Source of the DNA: Halolactibacillus halophilus
GTDB taxonomy: Bacteria > Bacillota > Bacilli > Bacillales > Amphibacillaceae
Length of the DNA stretch: 64,000 nt
Assembly: GCF_900115605.1 (NCBI RefSeq)
Contig: NZ_FOXC01000002.1
Coordinates: 124,001 to 188,000 of the forward strand
Reading direction: 5' to 3'
In this document: positions 52,612 through 62,546 of the stretch, in pieces
Layout of the letters: every line of letters starts with the position of its first letter
Position numbering within the stretch: the stretch's first letter is position 1
The notes under the pieces: generated by a model
Databases searched by the model: none
What the model was told of the DNA's origin: nothing
Seen by the model: only the letters and a program-made list of their open reading frames with translations
Made by a program: the position numbers and the translations under genes

Positions 52612-53521
52612 GTTTAATTTCCCCCTTTTTTAACTGTTGTTGAAACAAAACCATTTCAATAACTGCCATTCGGCTGTAGACACCATTGGTCATCTGTTTA
52701 AATATTCTGGATTTTTCAGCTTCAACGAGTGTATCATCAATCTCTACGCCGCGGTTCACTGGTGCTGGATGCATGACAATCGCGGTTTGTTTTAAACGCT
52801 GATAACGTTCAACCGTTAAGCCATAACGATTTAAATATTCGGCTTTATTTAATGTTTCTTTATTATCATGTCGTTCAAGTTGAATCCGCAACAACATCAT
52901 CACATCACTATCCTCTATCGCCTCATCAAGCTCAAGATAAGGAAAATCGAGTGTCTCATCGCGGTAGCTTGCTTTAGCTGATAGTCTCACCTCTGCGCCT
53001 AAGGTCGAAAGGGCAATCGCATTTGAACGCGCCACGCGTGAGTGAAGGATATCACCGACAATCGTTACTTTTAAGCCTTCAAATGAACCAAATTCTTGAT
53101 ACATCGTATAAAGGTCTAAAAGTGATTGAGTTGGATGCTCTCCCTTACCATCTCCGCCGTTAATTACAGGGATATCGAGTTGATCCGCAAGTTCTTGTAC
53201 CATATTTTCTTTTGGGTGACGAATGACAATGGCCTTAGCACCGATGGCCGCAAATGTTTTTGCCGTGTCGTAAACCGTTTCTCCTTTTAAAGTACTTGAA
53301 GATTCAACGTGAAAGTCTAAGACGTTTAGTCCGAGTTTTTTTTCAGCTACTTCAAAACTCATTTTTGTGCGTGTACTCGGTTCATAAAATAAATTCGCAA
53401 TAAACATTTCATCTTGATTAAAGTTCGGTTTTGTTTGACCCGTTTCAATCGCTTCAATTCTTTTTAATAACCCAAGTAATTGGTCTTTTGTCATTGTTTT
53501 CATCGATACAAAATCTTTCAT
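52577..53521 (-). CDS. pyrB: Aspartate carbamoyltransferase catalytic chain
   Basis: Joins carbamoyl phosphate and aspartate. 314 residues. Carbamoyl phosphate motif FYEPSTRTKMSFEVAEKKLG, then DGKGEHPTQSLLDLYT and MHPAPVNRGVEID. No regulatory pyrI chain, as in Bacillus. Separated from pyrP by only 66 bases. Confidence 0.98.
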   Translation of the reverse strand: MKDFVSMKTMTKDQLLGLLKRIEAIETGQTKPNFNQDEMFIANLFYEPSTRTKMSFEVAEKKLGLNVLDFHVESSSTLKGETVYDTAKTFAAIGAKAIVIRHPKENMVQELADQLDIPVINGGDGKGEHPTQSLLDLYTMYQEFGSFEGLKVTIVGDILHSRVARSNAIALSTLGAEVRLSAKASYRDETLDFPYLELDEAIEDSDVMMLLRIQLERHDNKETLNKAEYLNRYGLTVERYQRLKQTAIVMHPAPVNRGVEIDDTLVEAEKSRIFKQMTNGVYSRMAVIEMVLFQQQLKKGEIKHDFTYPERLYS

Positions 53522-53565
53522 TCATTCGTCACCCTTTCATGAATTATGACTAACTATGTTAATCA

Positions 53566-53589
53566 AAAGGCTAGCCGAAGCTAGCCTTT
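53566..53589 (-). terminator. Hairpin spanning the pyrP stop codon
   Basis: Ten-base perfect arms (AAAGGCTAGC / GCTAGCCTTT) with a CGAA/TTCG tetraloop overlap the pyrP stop (53588-53590), followed by TTTTGATT on the minus strand. No PyrR-binding loop precedes it. It may act as a partial terminator or RNA-stabilising element. Confidence 0.55.
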
Positions 53590-54958
53590 ACACATCTTGA
53601 TCTATGTCTGTGTCACCAAACATTTTACCGTTGCCATAGGCTGCTTCTTTACCCGGTAAAATTAAGTTCAGTACCACACCAATAAAGGCAGCTAGCGCCA
53701 TTCCTTCGACTTTAAAGTCAAGGTCTCCAAGTGAAAATTGAACCATCGCGCCACCAATCCCAATCACAAGGATGACCGATGAGATGATCAGGTTACGGTT
53801 ATTACCTAAATCCACTTGATTATCAACCAACATTCTTAAGCCACTTGAGGCGATAATCCCAAATAAAAGAATTGATACCCCTCCCATGACGGGGCTCGGA
53901 ATAGATGAAATCACATCTGAAATAATGCCAATGAATCCAAAAATAATCGCAAGCACTGCCGCTCCGCCGACAACAAAGACACTAAAAATCCTTGTAATCG
54001 CAAGCACACCGATGTTTTCACCGTATGTCGTGTTCGGAGGTCCCCCTAAAACAGAGGCGATCATCGTCGCCACCCCGTCGCCTAAAATAGAGCGGTGTAA
54101 ACCAGGTTCTTTTAAGAAGTTTCGTCCAACTACTTTTGACAGAACCATCTGGTCACCGATATGTTCAGCAATCGTGACAAGTGCGACTGGTACCATTATC
54201 GCCATGATATTTAAATTTAGGACATCAAGCGGTTGATAGTGAACAAACGGGATGACAAAGTCCGGGGCGACAAATATCGCACTTAAGAATTCTGAGAATG
54301 AGCCGGCTTCAATAATCCGAGTAAAGCTTGCTTCAATTGCTGAAGTATCAACAATCCCTTGAATCATTGCGTAAGTATAACCGACAATGATACCAATAAG
54401 AATCGGAATGAGCCCAAAGAAGCCTCTAAAAAAGAGTGAACCAACAATCGTAACGACAAGGGTGAGAATAGCGACTGAAAAATGGGTCGCACTATACTCG
54501 CCTTGAACATTCATCGCCATATTGACAGCCGTTGGCGCAAGTCCTAAACCGATGACAATAATAACAGGACCGACGACAACCGGTGGTAAAGCTCTCATAA
54601 TCCAATCAATACCGAATGAAGCAATGAGAAGCGCAACGAGACCATACAAGAGACCAGCCACAAAACTCCCCATCATCGCGCCTTCTATTCCGCCCCCTAC
54701 CGCTCTGGCTGAAATAATCGGGGATATAAAGGCAAAACTTGAACCTAAGTATGCTGGAATGCGGCCTTTAGTAATCAGTAAGTAACTCAAAGTCCCTGTC
54801 CCACTTGAAATGAGGGCAACTGATGCGGGTAATTCGGTTAAAAACGGCACGAGCACAGTGGCGCCAAACATTGCGAATAAGTGCTGTAAACTTAACATAA
54901 ACCATTTTGATTTTTTCGGAACGTCTCTGACGTCCATGACCATATCTAATCTTTCCAT
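53588..54958 (-). CDS. pyrP: Uracil permease PyrP
   Basis: Proton-linked uracil uptake (NCS2 family), inner membrane. 456 residues with about 14 hydrophobic segments. LQHLFAMFGATVLVPFLT, the family core TYGENIGVLAITR and PSPVMGGVSILLFG are visible. It lies between the second PyrR attenuator and pyrB. Confidence 0.97.
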   Translation of the reverse strand: MERLDMVMDVRDVPKKSKWFMLSLQHLFAMFGATVLVPFLTELPASVALISSGTGTLSYLLITKGRIPAYLGSSFAFISPIISARAVGGGIEGAMMGSFVAGLLYGLVALLIASFGIDWIMRALPPVVVGPVIIVIGLGLAPTAVNMAMNVQGEYSATHFSVAILTLVVTIVGSLFFRGFFGLIPILIGIIVGYTYAMIQGIVDTSAIEASFTRIIEAGSFSEFLSAIFVAPDFVIPFVHYQPLDVLNLNIMAIMVPVALVTIAEHIGDQMVLSKVVGRNFLKEPGLHRSILGDGVATMIASVLGGPPNTTYGENIGVLAITRIFSVFVVGGAAVLAIIFGFIGIISDVISSIPSPVMGGVSILLFGIIASSGLRMLVDNQVDLGNNRNLIISSVILVIGIGGAMVQFSLGDLDFKVEGMALAAFIGVVLNLILPGKEAAYGNGKMFGDTDIDQDV

Positions 54959-55014
54959 AGAAATGACTTCCTCCTTTTAATCTCTCTTTTGTTTGGTTTA
55001 ACTCTTTTTAGGCA

Positions 55015-55055
55015 TTAAAAAAACCTCTTTACGACGCTTGAACGTCATAAAGAGG
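55015..55055 (-). terminator. PyrR-controlled attenuator terminator before pyrP
   Basis: CCTCTTTAYGACG arms (13 bases, one G-T type mismatch), six-base loop, then TTTTTTT on the minus strand. It lies 60 bases before pyrP and downstream of a PyrR loop. Confidence 0.88.
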
Positions 55056-55099
55056 TAGACGTGTCCATTTAGGTACACGTGTCCTATTTACAACCTTCG

Positions 55100-55114
55100 A
55101 AGCCTCTCTGGACT
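55100..55114 (-). promoter_or_regulatory. PyrR-binding loop in the pyrR-pyrP gap
   Basis: The minus strand reads AGTCCAGAGAGGCTT, a full match to the known PyrR anti-antiterminator consensus (ARUCCNGNGAGGYU). Bound PyrR-UMP favours the downstream terminator. Confidence 0.9.
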
Positions 55115-55132
55115 TACATTAAAGGTTTGTGC

Positions 55133-55702
<570 letters not shown>

Positions 55703-55718
55703 TTAGTCGACCTATAAT

Positions 55719-55757
55719 CAAAAAATCCCTTTTCTCCGCGCGCAGAGAAAAGGGATT
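55719..55757 (-). terminator. PyrR-controlled attenuator terminator in the pyr leader
   Basis: A 13-base perfect stem (AATCCCTTTTCTC and complement) with an eight-base loop and TTTTTT on the minus strand, upstream of pyrR. Confidence 0.88.
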
Positions 55758-55790
55758 AGTCAGATATGCTAATCATACAATCGGCCTTTT

Positions 55791-55805
55791 CAGTCTCACG
55801 GGACT
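55791..55805 (-). promoter_or_regulatory. PyrR-binding loop in the pyr leader
   Basis: The minus strand reads AGTCCCGTGAGACTG. It fits the PyrR consensus ARUCCNGNGAGGYU except for A in place of one G. Confidence 0.75.
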
Positions 55806-55836
55806 GTCTTTAAAGGTGTTATTTAATTCTGTTTTC

Positions 55837-55865
55837 ATTATGCCCGACATCCCCTTTAAAGTCAA
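55837..55865 (-). promoter_or_regulatory. pyr operon promoter
   Basis: The minus strand reads TTGACT (55860-55865), 17 bases, then CATAAT (55837-55842). The -35 overlaps the last codon of rluD, so the pyr leader starts just after that gene. Confidence 0.75.
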
Positions 55866-56773
55866 TAGCTTTGACGGAGGTTTTCTAATGTGTCGGTGAA
55901 AATCTTTGGTGGTGCAGCAGTAAATGTTAACCACTCGTTCGTTGTTGGATGATGAAAACCAATCTCCTGAGCATGCAGGGCCTGACCTTTGGTATCAATG
56001 GATTTACGATGGCCATATTTCGGGTCACCGACGAGTGGGAAACCGATGTAACGCATATGCACCCGAATTTGATGGGTACGTCCTGTTTCAAGGACACACT
56101 TAATCACCGTATACTGCTGACCAATTCGTTCAAGTACTTCAAAGTGCGTCACTGCTTCTTTTCCACCAGTAACAACCGTCATCTTCTGACGGTCTTTGGT
56201 ATCACGGCCAATTGGTGCGTCAATTGTCCCGTATTCATGTGGGATATCCCCATGAACTAAAGCCACATATGAACGTTTTACCGTCTTATCTTTTAATTGC
56301 CCGGCCAATGATTGATGAGCGTGGTCGTTTTTTGCGACCATGAGTAAACCACTGGTATCCTTATCAATTCGGTGAACAATACCAGGACGGATCACATCGT
56401 GAATCCCAGATAAATCTTTGATATGAAACATTAACGCATTGACGAGTGTTCCATTAGGGTGGCCAGGTGACGGATGGACGACCATTCCTTTTGGTTTATT
56501 GACAACGACAACATCATCGTCTTCATAGACGATCTCTAAGGGAATATTTTCTGGTTGAATATCTAATTCCTCAGGTTGTTTTTCTTCTAACACTATTTGA
56601 TCTTCAGGTTGGACTTTGTAATTTGCTTTAACTGTTTTCTCATTGACGGTGACATAGCCTTCTTTAATCCATGTTTGGATTTGGGCTCTGGATAAATCTT
56701 CTCGCTTTTCAGTTAAATACTTATCAAGCCGCTGACTTTTCTCTACTTCTAAAACTTTATACGTTTCACTCAT
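55862..56773 (-). CDS. rluD: Ribosomal large subunit pseudouridine synthase, RluD family (YlyB)
   Basis: Isomerises uridines in 23S rRNA. 303 residues: N-terminal S4 domain ([31 protein letters not shown]), catalytic Asp in [18 protein letters not shown], and [24 protein letters not shown]. Overlaps lspA by four bases, as in Bacillus. Confidence 0.96.
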   Translation of the reverse strand: MSETYKVLEVEKSQRLDKYLTEKREDLSRAQIQTWIKEGYVTVNEKTVKANYKVQPEDQIVLEEKQPEELDIQPENIPLEIVYEDDDVVVVNKPKGMVVHPSPGHPNGTLVNALMFHIKDLSGIHDVIRPGIVHRIDKDTSGLLMVAKNDHAHQSLAGQLKDKTVKRSYVALVHGDIPHEYGTIDAPIGRDTKDRQKMTVVTGGKEAVTHFEVLERIGQQYTVIKCVLETGRTHQIRVHMRYIGFPLVGDPKYGHRKSIDTKGQALHAQEIGFHHPTTNEWLTFTAAPPKIFTDTLENLRQSY

Positions 56774-57231
56774 GCTTTTTTATCCTTTCTAACTTCCTCG
56801 AATAGGGTGGCAATACCGATTAAAATCACACCGACGACAAGACTAGAGTCAGCAACATTAAAAATCGGGTAATCATAGCTAAAAATATACACATCAACAA
56901 AATCAACGACTTCTTGAAATCTCACGCGGTCAATTAAATTTCCAATCGCACCGCCTAAGACAAGTCCTAAACTAATACCTAACAAACGATTTGTTTTCGC
57001 ATAGTGCTCAATGTAATAAATAATAATCCCAACGACAATGAGGGTGATAATATAAAAGAACCACATTTGTCCTTGTAAAATCCCCCAAGCTGCACCGGGA
57101 TTACGGTGTGATGTTAAGTAAAAGACATTATCAATAACAGGAATACTTTCACCAATTGTCATATTTTCAATCACTAAATATTTCGTCCACTGATCAATCA
57201 CAATCATGACCACAGCAATCACATAATACAC
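56770..57231 (-). CDS. lspA: Lipoprotein signal peptidase
   Basis: Cleaves lipoprotein signal peptides within the membrane. 153 residues, four hydrophobic helices. Catalytic aspartates in [13 protein letters not shown] and [13 protein letters not shown] start at 57231 with GGGG about eight bases before. In B. subtilis ylyA lies between ileS and lspA; it is absent here. Confidence 0.97.
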   Translation of the reverse strand: MYYVIAVVMIVIDQWTKYLVIENMTIGESIPVIDNVFYLTSHRNPGAAWGILQGQMWFFYIITLIVVGIIIYYIEHYAKTNRLLGISLGLVLGGAIGNLIDRVRFQEVVDFVDVYIFSYDYPIFNVADSSLVVGVILIGIATLFEEVRKDKKA

Positions 57232-57265
57232 AGATTTTCCCCACTTTCTTTTTTACTCTTGTTCG

Positions 57266-57274
57266 ATTTTACCA
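57266..57274 (-). promoter_or_regulatory. Possible extended -10 promoter of lspA
   Basis: The minus strand reads TGGTAAAAT between the ileS terminator and lspA. No clear -35. Confidence 0.4.
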
Positions 57275-57300
57275 CACTTTGCGGCTTTTTTCTTCTTTTA

Positions 57301-57367
57301 AAAAAAGAAACGTCTTTACTTGAGTCGGCATCACTTAAGTTGACGACTCAAACAGACGTTTCTTTTT
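57301..57367 (-). terminator. Intrinsic terminator after ileS
   Basis: A two-part hairpin: outer arms AAAAAGAAACGTCT and complement, inner arms TTGAGTCG and complement, T-run at the distal end. It ends 13 bases after the ileS stop. Confidence 0.85.
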
Positions 57368-57379
57368 AGCATGGCTTAT

Positions 57380-60139
57380 TTATTCTACATTTTGATAATG
57401 TTCATCAACAATAGTTGCACAGCGTTCACATAATGTTTCATAAGTTGCTACTGTACCGACCGTATCATCCGCTACCCAACAGCGTTCACATTTATCTGCA
57501 TCATATTTTTCTACCGCAACATCGACATACTCATAACCTTTACCAAAGTCAGTCGTTGCCACAAGGTCAACTTTTGATACGATGAATAGTTGATCGAGAC
57601 GATCGATCTCTTCAAGGACTGATTGGGTCAGGTCATCTTTTGCTTTTACGGTAATTTTCGCTTCAAGCGATTTACCAATGACTTTCTCCGCACGTGCTTC
57701 TTCTAATGCTTTTAGAATATCATCACGTACGACTAAGAAATGATCCCACTTCTTAAGTAAGTCCGCTTCCCCGCCAATTTCACGCACTTTTGGCATATCC
57801 GTTAACTGGACATGACTCGCTTCTGTTTGAGGGATATATTGCCATACTTCTTCTGCTGTATGCGTCAAGATTGGCGCAATAAGTTTTGTGATTGACACAA
57901 CTGTTTCATAATACACGGTTTGAATCGCACGACGGCGCTTACTATCAGCTGCTTCGATATAAAGAATATCTTTCGCAAAATCAAGATAGAAAGCACTCAG
58001 TTCTTTAGAAACAAACTGATGCACCCGGTTATAAACTTTTTGGAAGTCATACGCATTATATGCTTCGGTTACTTTTTTAATCAGTTGTTGTAATTTAATC
58101 AACATGTAGCGGTCAACTTCATGTAAATCTTGTTCTGCTACTGTATCTTTACTTGGATCAAAATCACTGATATTACCAAGCAAGAAACGGAACGTGTTAC
58201 GGATTTTACGATAGCCTTCTGACGTTTGTTTAATGATATCATCAGACACACGCACATCGGCTTGATAATCCACTGACGCTACCCACAGACGTAAAATATC
58301 AGCGCCGTACTGTTTCATAATTTTTGATGGTAAGACAACGTTACCGATTGACTTACTCATCTTACGCCCTTGACCGTCAAGCGCAAACCCGTGGCTTAAG
58401 ACTGACTCATATGGGGACTGACCACTCACCGCAACCGCTGTTGACAGTGATGAGTTAAACCAACCACGGTATTGGTCTGAACCTTCAAGGTAAAGGTCTG
58501 CTGGACGACGTAAGTCTGAACGTTCTTCAAGCACGCCTTCATGTGATGAACCAGAGTCAAACCACACATCCATGATGTCCATTTCTTTGGTGAATACACC
58601 ATTGGGACTATGATCCGAAGTGAAACCGGCTGGTAATAAATCTTTTGCTTCACGTTCAAACCATACATTTGAGCCATGTGCTTTGAAGAGTTCCGCGACG
58701 TGATTAATCGTCTCATCAGTAATAATGGGTGTTTGGTCCTCACCATAAAAGACAGGAATCGGTACACCCCAAATACGTTGACGAGAAATACACCAATCTT
58801 CACGGTCACGCACCATATTATAAAGACGTGTTTCACCCCATTTTGGAATCCAGTTCACCCGGTTGATTTCCGAGAGAATATCGTCTCTAAAGTCTTTAAT
58901 CGACGCAAACCATTGATTTGTTGCACGGTAGATGACCGGCTTTTTCGTCCGCCAATCATGTGGATAGGAGTGTGTAATAAAGCTTAGCTTCTTCAGTGCA
59001 CCCGCTTCATCTAATTTTTCTGTGACTAATTTATTTGCTTGGTCATAGAACAGTCCTTCAAATCCAGGTGCTTCCTCAGTAAACACACCTTTATCATTGA
59101 CTGGACATAAGACGTCAAGGCCATATCTTTTACCAACGATAAAGTCATCTTCACCGTGTCCAGGCGCCGTATGAACAAGACCCGTTCCACCATCCGTTGT
59201 CACATGCTCACCCAAAATGATTAACGAATCACGGTCATACAGTGGGTGTTTTGCCACTAAGTTCTCAGCCGCTTGTCCTTTAAATGTTTGAACAATCTCA
59301 TAATCGGTCCATTCTAACTCATCTTTTACGGTCTCAAGTAATTCTTCAGCGACGATGATTTTTTCATCGTTCACACGAACAACAACATAATTTAAGTCTG
59401 CATGCAGCGCAATCGCTAAGTTAGACGGAATCGTCCATGGTGTTGTCGTCCAGATTAAGAACTGTTCATCGCCTTTTAACAAATCACCGCCATCTTTTAC
59501 GTTAAAAGCAACATAAATAGAAGCTGAACGCTTATCTTGATATTCAATTTCTGCTTCAGCTAATGCTGATTCTGATGATGGTGACCAGTAAACAGGCTTT
59601 AGGCCTTTATAGATATAACCCTTTTTCGCCATATCACCAAACACTTTAATTTGAGCTGCTTCATAATTCTTATCTAATGTGACATAAGGATTGTCCCAAT
59701 CTCCGCGGACACCTAGTTGTTTAAATTGCGTCCGTTGATTATCGACTTGTTTCATCGCATAAGCGGCACATTTTTCGCGGAATTCAGCCGCCGTTAATTT
59801 TTTACGATCCACTTTTTTCTTTTGTAGCGCATTTTCAATCGGTAAACCGTGTGTATCCCAGCCTGGTACATACGGAGCGTTATAACCTGTCATTGATTTA
59901 AATTTCACGATAAAATCTTTTAAGACTTTATTTAAGGCATGTCCCATGTGTAAGTCACCGTTTGCATACGGGGGTCCATCATGTAAAACAAACAAAGGAC
60001 GATCTTTCGTGCGAGCTTGCACTTGTTCATATAGCTCTGCTTGGTCCCATTCTTCCTGCATTTTTGGCTCTTTATTTGGTAAGTTGCCTCGCATTGGAAA
60101 GGCAGTTTTTGGCATGAGTAACGTCTTTTTATACTCCAT
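57380..60139 (-). CDS. ileS: Isoleucyl-tRNA synthetase
   Basis: Charges tRNA-Ile. 919 residues, bacterial type. HMGH at 64-67 in [15 protein letters not shown], editing domain in the middle ([28 protein letters not shown]), KMSKS near 593, and a C-terminal zinc ribbon (CERCW ... CERC near 885-907). Expression is under a T-box leader. Confidence 0.98.
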   Translation of the reverse strand: MEYKKTLLMPKTAFPMRGNLPNKEPKMQEEWDQAELYEQVQARTKDRPLFVLHDGPPYANGDLHMGHALNKVLKDFIVKFKSMTGYNAPYVPGWDTHGLPIENALQKKKVDRKKLTAAEFREKCAAYAMKQVDNQRTQFKQLGVRGDWDNPYVTLDKNYEAAQIKVFGDMAKKGYIYKGLKPVYWSPSSESALAEAEIEYQDKRSASIYVAFNVKDGGDLLKGDEQFLIWTTTPWTIPSNLAIALHADLNYVVVRVNDEKIIVAEELLETVKDELEWTDYEIVQTFKGQAAENLVAKHPLYDRDSLIILGEHVTTDGGTGLVHTAPGHGEDDFIVGKRYGLDVLCPVNDKGVFTEEAPGFEGLFYDQANKLVTEKLDEAGALKKLSFITHSYPHDWRTKKPVIYRATNQWFASIKDFRDDILSEINRVNWIPKWGETRLYNMVRDREDWCISRQRIWGVPIPVFYGEDQTPIITDETINHVAELFKAHGSNVWFEREAKDLLPAGFTSDHSPNGVFTKEMDIMDVWFDSGSSHEGVLEERSDLRRPADLYLEGSDQYRGWFNSSLSTAVAVSGQSPYESVLSHGFALDGQGRKMSKSIGNVVLPSKIMKQYGADILRLWVASVDYQADVRVSDDIIKQTSEGYRKIRNTFRFLLGNISDFDPSKDTVAEQDLHEVDRYMLIKLQQLIKKVTEAYNAYDFQKVYNRVHQFVSKELSAFYLDFAKDILYIEAADSKRRRAIQTVYYETVVSITKLIAPILTHTAEEVWQYIPQTEASHVQLTDMPKVREIGGEADLLKKWDHFLVVRDDILKALEEARAEKVIGKSLEAKITVKAKDDLTQSVLEEIDRLDQLFIVSKVDLVATTDFGKGYEYVDVAVEKYDADKCERCWVADDTVGTVATYETLCERCATIVDEHYQNVE

Positions 60140-60165
60140 TGTTCATCCTCCTTAAAATTGTAAAT

Positions 60166-60424
60166 AAAAAAAGTCCTCCTATCCCAAAAAGGGACGAGGA
60201 GAACTCGCGGTACCACCCTAGTTAGCTTATAAAGCCCACTCTGATGTCGTAACGTGACAGTGACGTTCATTCTTACTCTTAGTTCAGAATGAAAGCTTGA
60301 AGATGATTTTCGTTCATTTAGGGATCATACTAGGCTTTCACCACCCCTAGCTCGCTCATATGATAATAAATGACCTACTGTTCTTCGCATCGCTTTATCG
60401 TTTCATTTAATTAAAAACTCTCTG
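60166..60424 (-). ncRNA. T-box leader of ileS
   Basis: The minus strand contains the T-box core AGGGTGGTACCGCG (60206-60219), which pairs with the uncharged tRNA end, followed by a terminator hairpin and T-run (60166-60203). Stem I carries an AGTA bulge, and pairing of GTCATTT with AAATGAAC plus GAAGA with TCTTC leaves a specifier loop GAAAATCA. The specifier codon is ATC (60305-60307) followed by a purine, which matches isoleucine. Low charged tRNA-Ile should allow readthrough into ileS. Confidence 0.95.
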
Positions 60425-60431
60425 TTCATGA

Positions 60432-60460
60432 ATTATAGGTAATTATGTCACAGACGTCAA
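60432..60460 (-). promoter_or_regulatory. ileS promoter P2
   Basis: The minus strand reads TTGACG (60455-60460), 17 bases, then TATAAT (60432-60437). It overlaps P1. Confidence 0.7.
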
Positions 60461-60470
60461 GTTGTGTCAA
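60442..60470 (-). promoter_or_regulatory. ileS promoter P1
   Basis: The minus strand reads TTGACA (60465-60470), 17 bases, then CATAAT (60442-60447), starting just after the divIVA stop. Confidence 0.7.
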
Positions 60471-60476
60471 TATTTT

Positions 60477-60971
60477 TTATTCGTCGCCCTCTTCTAGTTC
60501 ATTGAGTTCCATATTTAATAATTGATCCCAATCATTTGCTTCAACAAGTTCAAGTTGTGCTTCAATCAACATTTTCAAACGGGTACGGAATACTTTCCCT
60601 TGTTTTTTCAACTCTTCTACTTCAATTTCAATACGACGCGCCTTTTCTAACGCTTCATTAATGATCCGGTCGGCATTTTTTTCTGCTTCGCGTACGATTA
60701 ATTTAGATTCTTTCGTCGCATTGCCTTTTACTTCATCCGCCGTTTGTTGAGCCACGAGTATCGATTTATTTAATGTCTCTTCAATGTTTGAGAAGTGGGT
60801 TAATTTATCTTCTAGTAATTCTATCTCGCGCTTTAGTTCCTTCTTCTCACGAATAACGAGTTCAAAATCTTTCATAACCTGATCTAAAAATTCATTGACC
60901 TCATCTTGGTCATACCCGCGCATTCCTCTAGAAAATTCCTTATTGTGAATATCAAGTGGTGTTAATGCCAT
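60477..60971 (-). CDS. divIVA: Cell division protein DivIVA
   Basis: Binds curved membrane at poles and septa and recruits division-site and other factors. 164 residues. N-terminal lipid-binding domain LTPLDIHNKEFSRGMRGYDQDEVNEFLDQV, then coiled coil to the acidic end. GGAGG precedes the ATG. Last gene of the ylm division cluster. Confidence 0.97.
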   Translation of the reverse strand: MALTPLDIHNKEFSRGMRGYDQDEVNEFLDQVMKDFELVIREKKELKREIELLEDKLTHFSNIEETLNKSILVAQQTADEVKGNATKESKLIVREAEKNADRIINEALEKARRIEIEVEELKKQGKVFRTRLKMLIEAQLELVEANDWDQLLNMELNELEEGDE

Positions 60972-61036
60972 TATGTATTCCTCCTTTGTATCAAATATGT
61001 TCTTAAGCAGCCTCGTTTAAAAGAAAACCCTTGCTT

Positions 61037-61819
61037 CTATTGTACCAAACGTTGGTACAAAATGCGCCATTTTTCTTTTTTTGTTTGTCCTTCAATCGAT
61101 GTTAACCTTGCCCGTCCCTTTTTTCTCACACTAATCAAATCATTCGGTTCAATCAAAAAGGCCGGTGACTCAACAACTTTAAAGTTTACCTTCACCCACT
61201 CTCGTTCAATCAGTGCCTTCGCATCTTTTCTACTCATTTGATACATTTCTTTTATAAGTACATCTAAACGCAATGAGGACACCGTTGTTTGATGCGTTGT
61301 CCATGTGGATGGATGCGGGCGATAGGTACCTAGTAAAGCTTCTGTAAACGTCACTTGTGCTTTTTTAATTTGGGTGAATTCACGCAAAACAAATCCAGCG
61401 ATATCTTGATGAACTAGTAACAAAATTATACCGGTTGTTTCCTCAATCGTCACGTCGCCTAATTTCTTACGATTAATCCCTAGTGACAAAAAACTGCCTA
61501 ATACATCGGGATGTTTAATGTCAATAAACTTAGCTGGATAACTCGCTTCAAGTAATTGAACAGGAAAGTCTTTATCTTCAACTGATGCATAATAAGGACT
61601 AAGAGCATACATCGTGCGCTCGAGTTGGTTCTCACCAAATAAACAATCAACGTTAAAGCGGTCATCATTTCCAATAATCGACTCGAAAATATAGGCTTCT
61701 CTAGGGTCTAAAAAATCAGTAAACAACGTCATAAACTGTTGTTCAACCCGGTCGCGCATGTCGAGAACATGGTCAACGAACGGTCGTTCTTCTGGTCTAA
61801 AATGTTGATATAAATCCAT
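61037..61819 (-). CDS. ylmH: S4-domain RNA-binding protein YlmH
   Basis: RNA-binding protein implicated in division and in ribosome rescue in Firmicutes. 260 residues; the C-terminal S4 domain is SSLRLDVLIKEMYQMSRKDAKALIEREWVKVN. The ATG at 61819 is preferred over a GTG three codons earlier, which is part of the AGGTGG ribosome site. The last codons contain a palindrome that reaches into the likely divIVA promoter. Confidence 0.95.
   Translation of the reverse strand: MDLYQHFRPEERPFVDHVLDMRDRVEQQFMTLFTDFLDPREAYIFESIIGNDDRFNVDCLFGENQLERTMYALSPYYASVEDKDFPVQLLEASYPAKFIDIKHPDVLGSFLSLGINRKKLGDVTIEETTGIILLLVHQDIAGFVLREFTQIKKAQVTFTEALLGTYRPHPSTWTTHQTTVSSLRLDVLIKEMYQMSRKDAKALIEREWVKVNFKVVESPAFLIEPNDLISVRKKGRARLTSIEGQTKKEKWRILYQRLVQ
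61039..61047 (-). promoter_or_regulatory. Possible divIVA promoter (extended -10)
   Basis: The minus strand reads TGGTACAAT, an extended -10, at the end of ylmH. The -35 position has no match. It lies in one arm of the inverted repeat at 61040-61060. Confidence 0.45.
61040..61060. repeat. Nine-base inverted repeat at the ylmH-divIVA junction
   Basis: TTGTACCAA, spacer ACG, TTGGTACAA: perfect arms within the last seven codons of ylmH. It is not followed by a T-run, so it is not a standard terminator. Confidence 0.7.
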
Positions 61820-61828
61820 GGCAACCAC

Positions 61829-62080
61829 CTAAAATGCCGTTAAGACATAAATAAGTCCAGTACGAGCAAATCTTAATACAAATAGCGCAACAATAGCTGA
61901 AATATCCAACATGCCAATCGGTGGAATAATACGTCTGAATGGCTCTAGATAAGGTTCAACAATTGAACTTAAAAAGTGACCGATGGATGACTGTCGTGCC
62001 CCAGGAAACCAAGACATCAAAATATAACCAATAATCGCAAACTGATACAAATCAAACAATCTTAACAATAAACTTTCCAT
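61829..62080 (-). CDS. ylmG: YggT-family membrane protein YlmG
   Basis: Small membrane protein (83 residues) with two hydrophobic segments around the loop [32 protein letters not shown], typical of YggT/YlmG. Role in division or envelope organisation is only inferred from the conserved cluster. Shares one base with the sepF stop. Confidence 0.95.
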   Translation of the reverse strand: MESLLLRLFDLYQFAIIGYILMSWFPGARQSSIGHFLSSIVEPYLEPFRRIIPPIGMLDISAIVALFVLRFARTGLIYVLTAF

Positions 62081-62538
62081 TATTTATACCTTCCTTGTTC
62101 ATCAAAGTCATCTTCTATCAGTGAAGAAATCGCACCCTCAACTTCTACGTTATCCGGTGTACATAAAAACGTGTGCGGTCCAAGCTTTTGAATATCACCA
62201 GATACAGCATAAACAGTGCCACTTAAAAAATCAACAATCCGGGTGGCCTCTTCTTTTGATACACGCTGTAAATTAATCACAACGGACCGTCTGTTAACGA
62301 CGTGGTCCGCAATATCTTGAATTTCTTCGTAATGCCTTGGTTCTGATAAAACCACTTTTGCTTGTGATTGGACCGACTGTAAACTCACAATGTTTTCTTT
62401 TTTCTTTTTTGGTTCGTCTTTATCGTGTTTATCACTCCGTGTTTGATGGAATGTGTCATAAGACTCTTCTGGTACTTCCTCATAGTACTCTTCTTCATCT
62501 ACAGAAAAAAGTGTTCGAAACTTATTTTTCATACTCAT
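62080..62538 (-). CDS. sepF: Cell division protein SepF
   Basis: Bundles FtsZ and anchors it to the membrane. 152 residues: N-terminal amphipathic helix [17 protein letters not shown], acidic/basic linker, and C-terminal ring-forming domain [40 protein letters not shown] precedes the ATG. Confidence 0.97.
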   Translation of the reverse strand: MSMKNKFRTLFSVDEEEYYEEVPEESYDTFHQTRSDKHDKDEPKKKKENIVSLQSVQSQAKVVLSEPRHYEEIQDIADHVVNRRSVVINLQRVSKEEATRIVDFLSGTVYAVSGDIQKLGPHTFLCTPDNVEVEGAISSLIEDDFDEQGRYK

Positions 62539-62546
62539 GTTACTCC

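Noticed and set aside
58426-58836. A 136-residue open frame inside ileS on the same strand
   Set aside because: It is an out-of-frame reading of the synthetase with no start signal.
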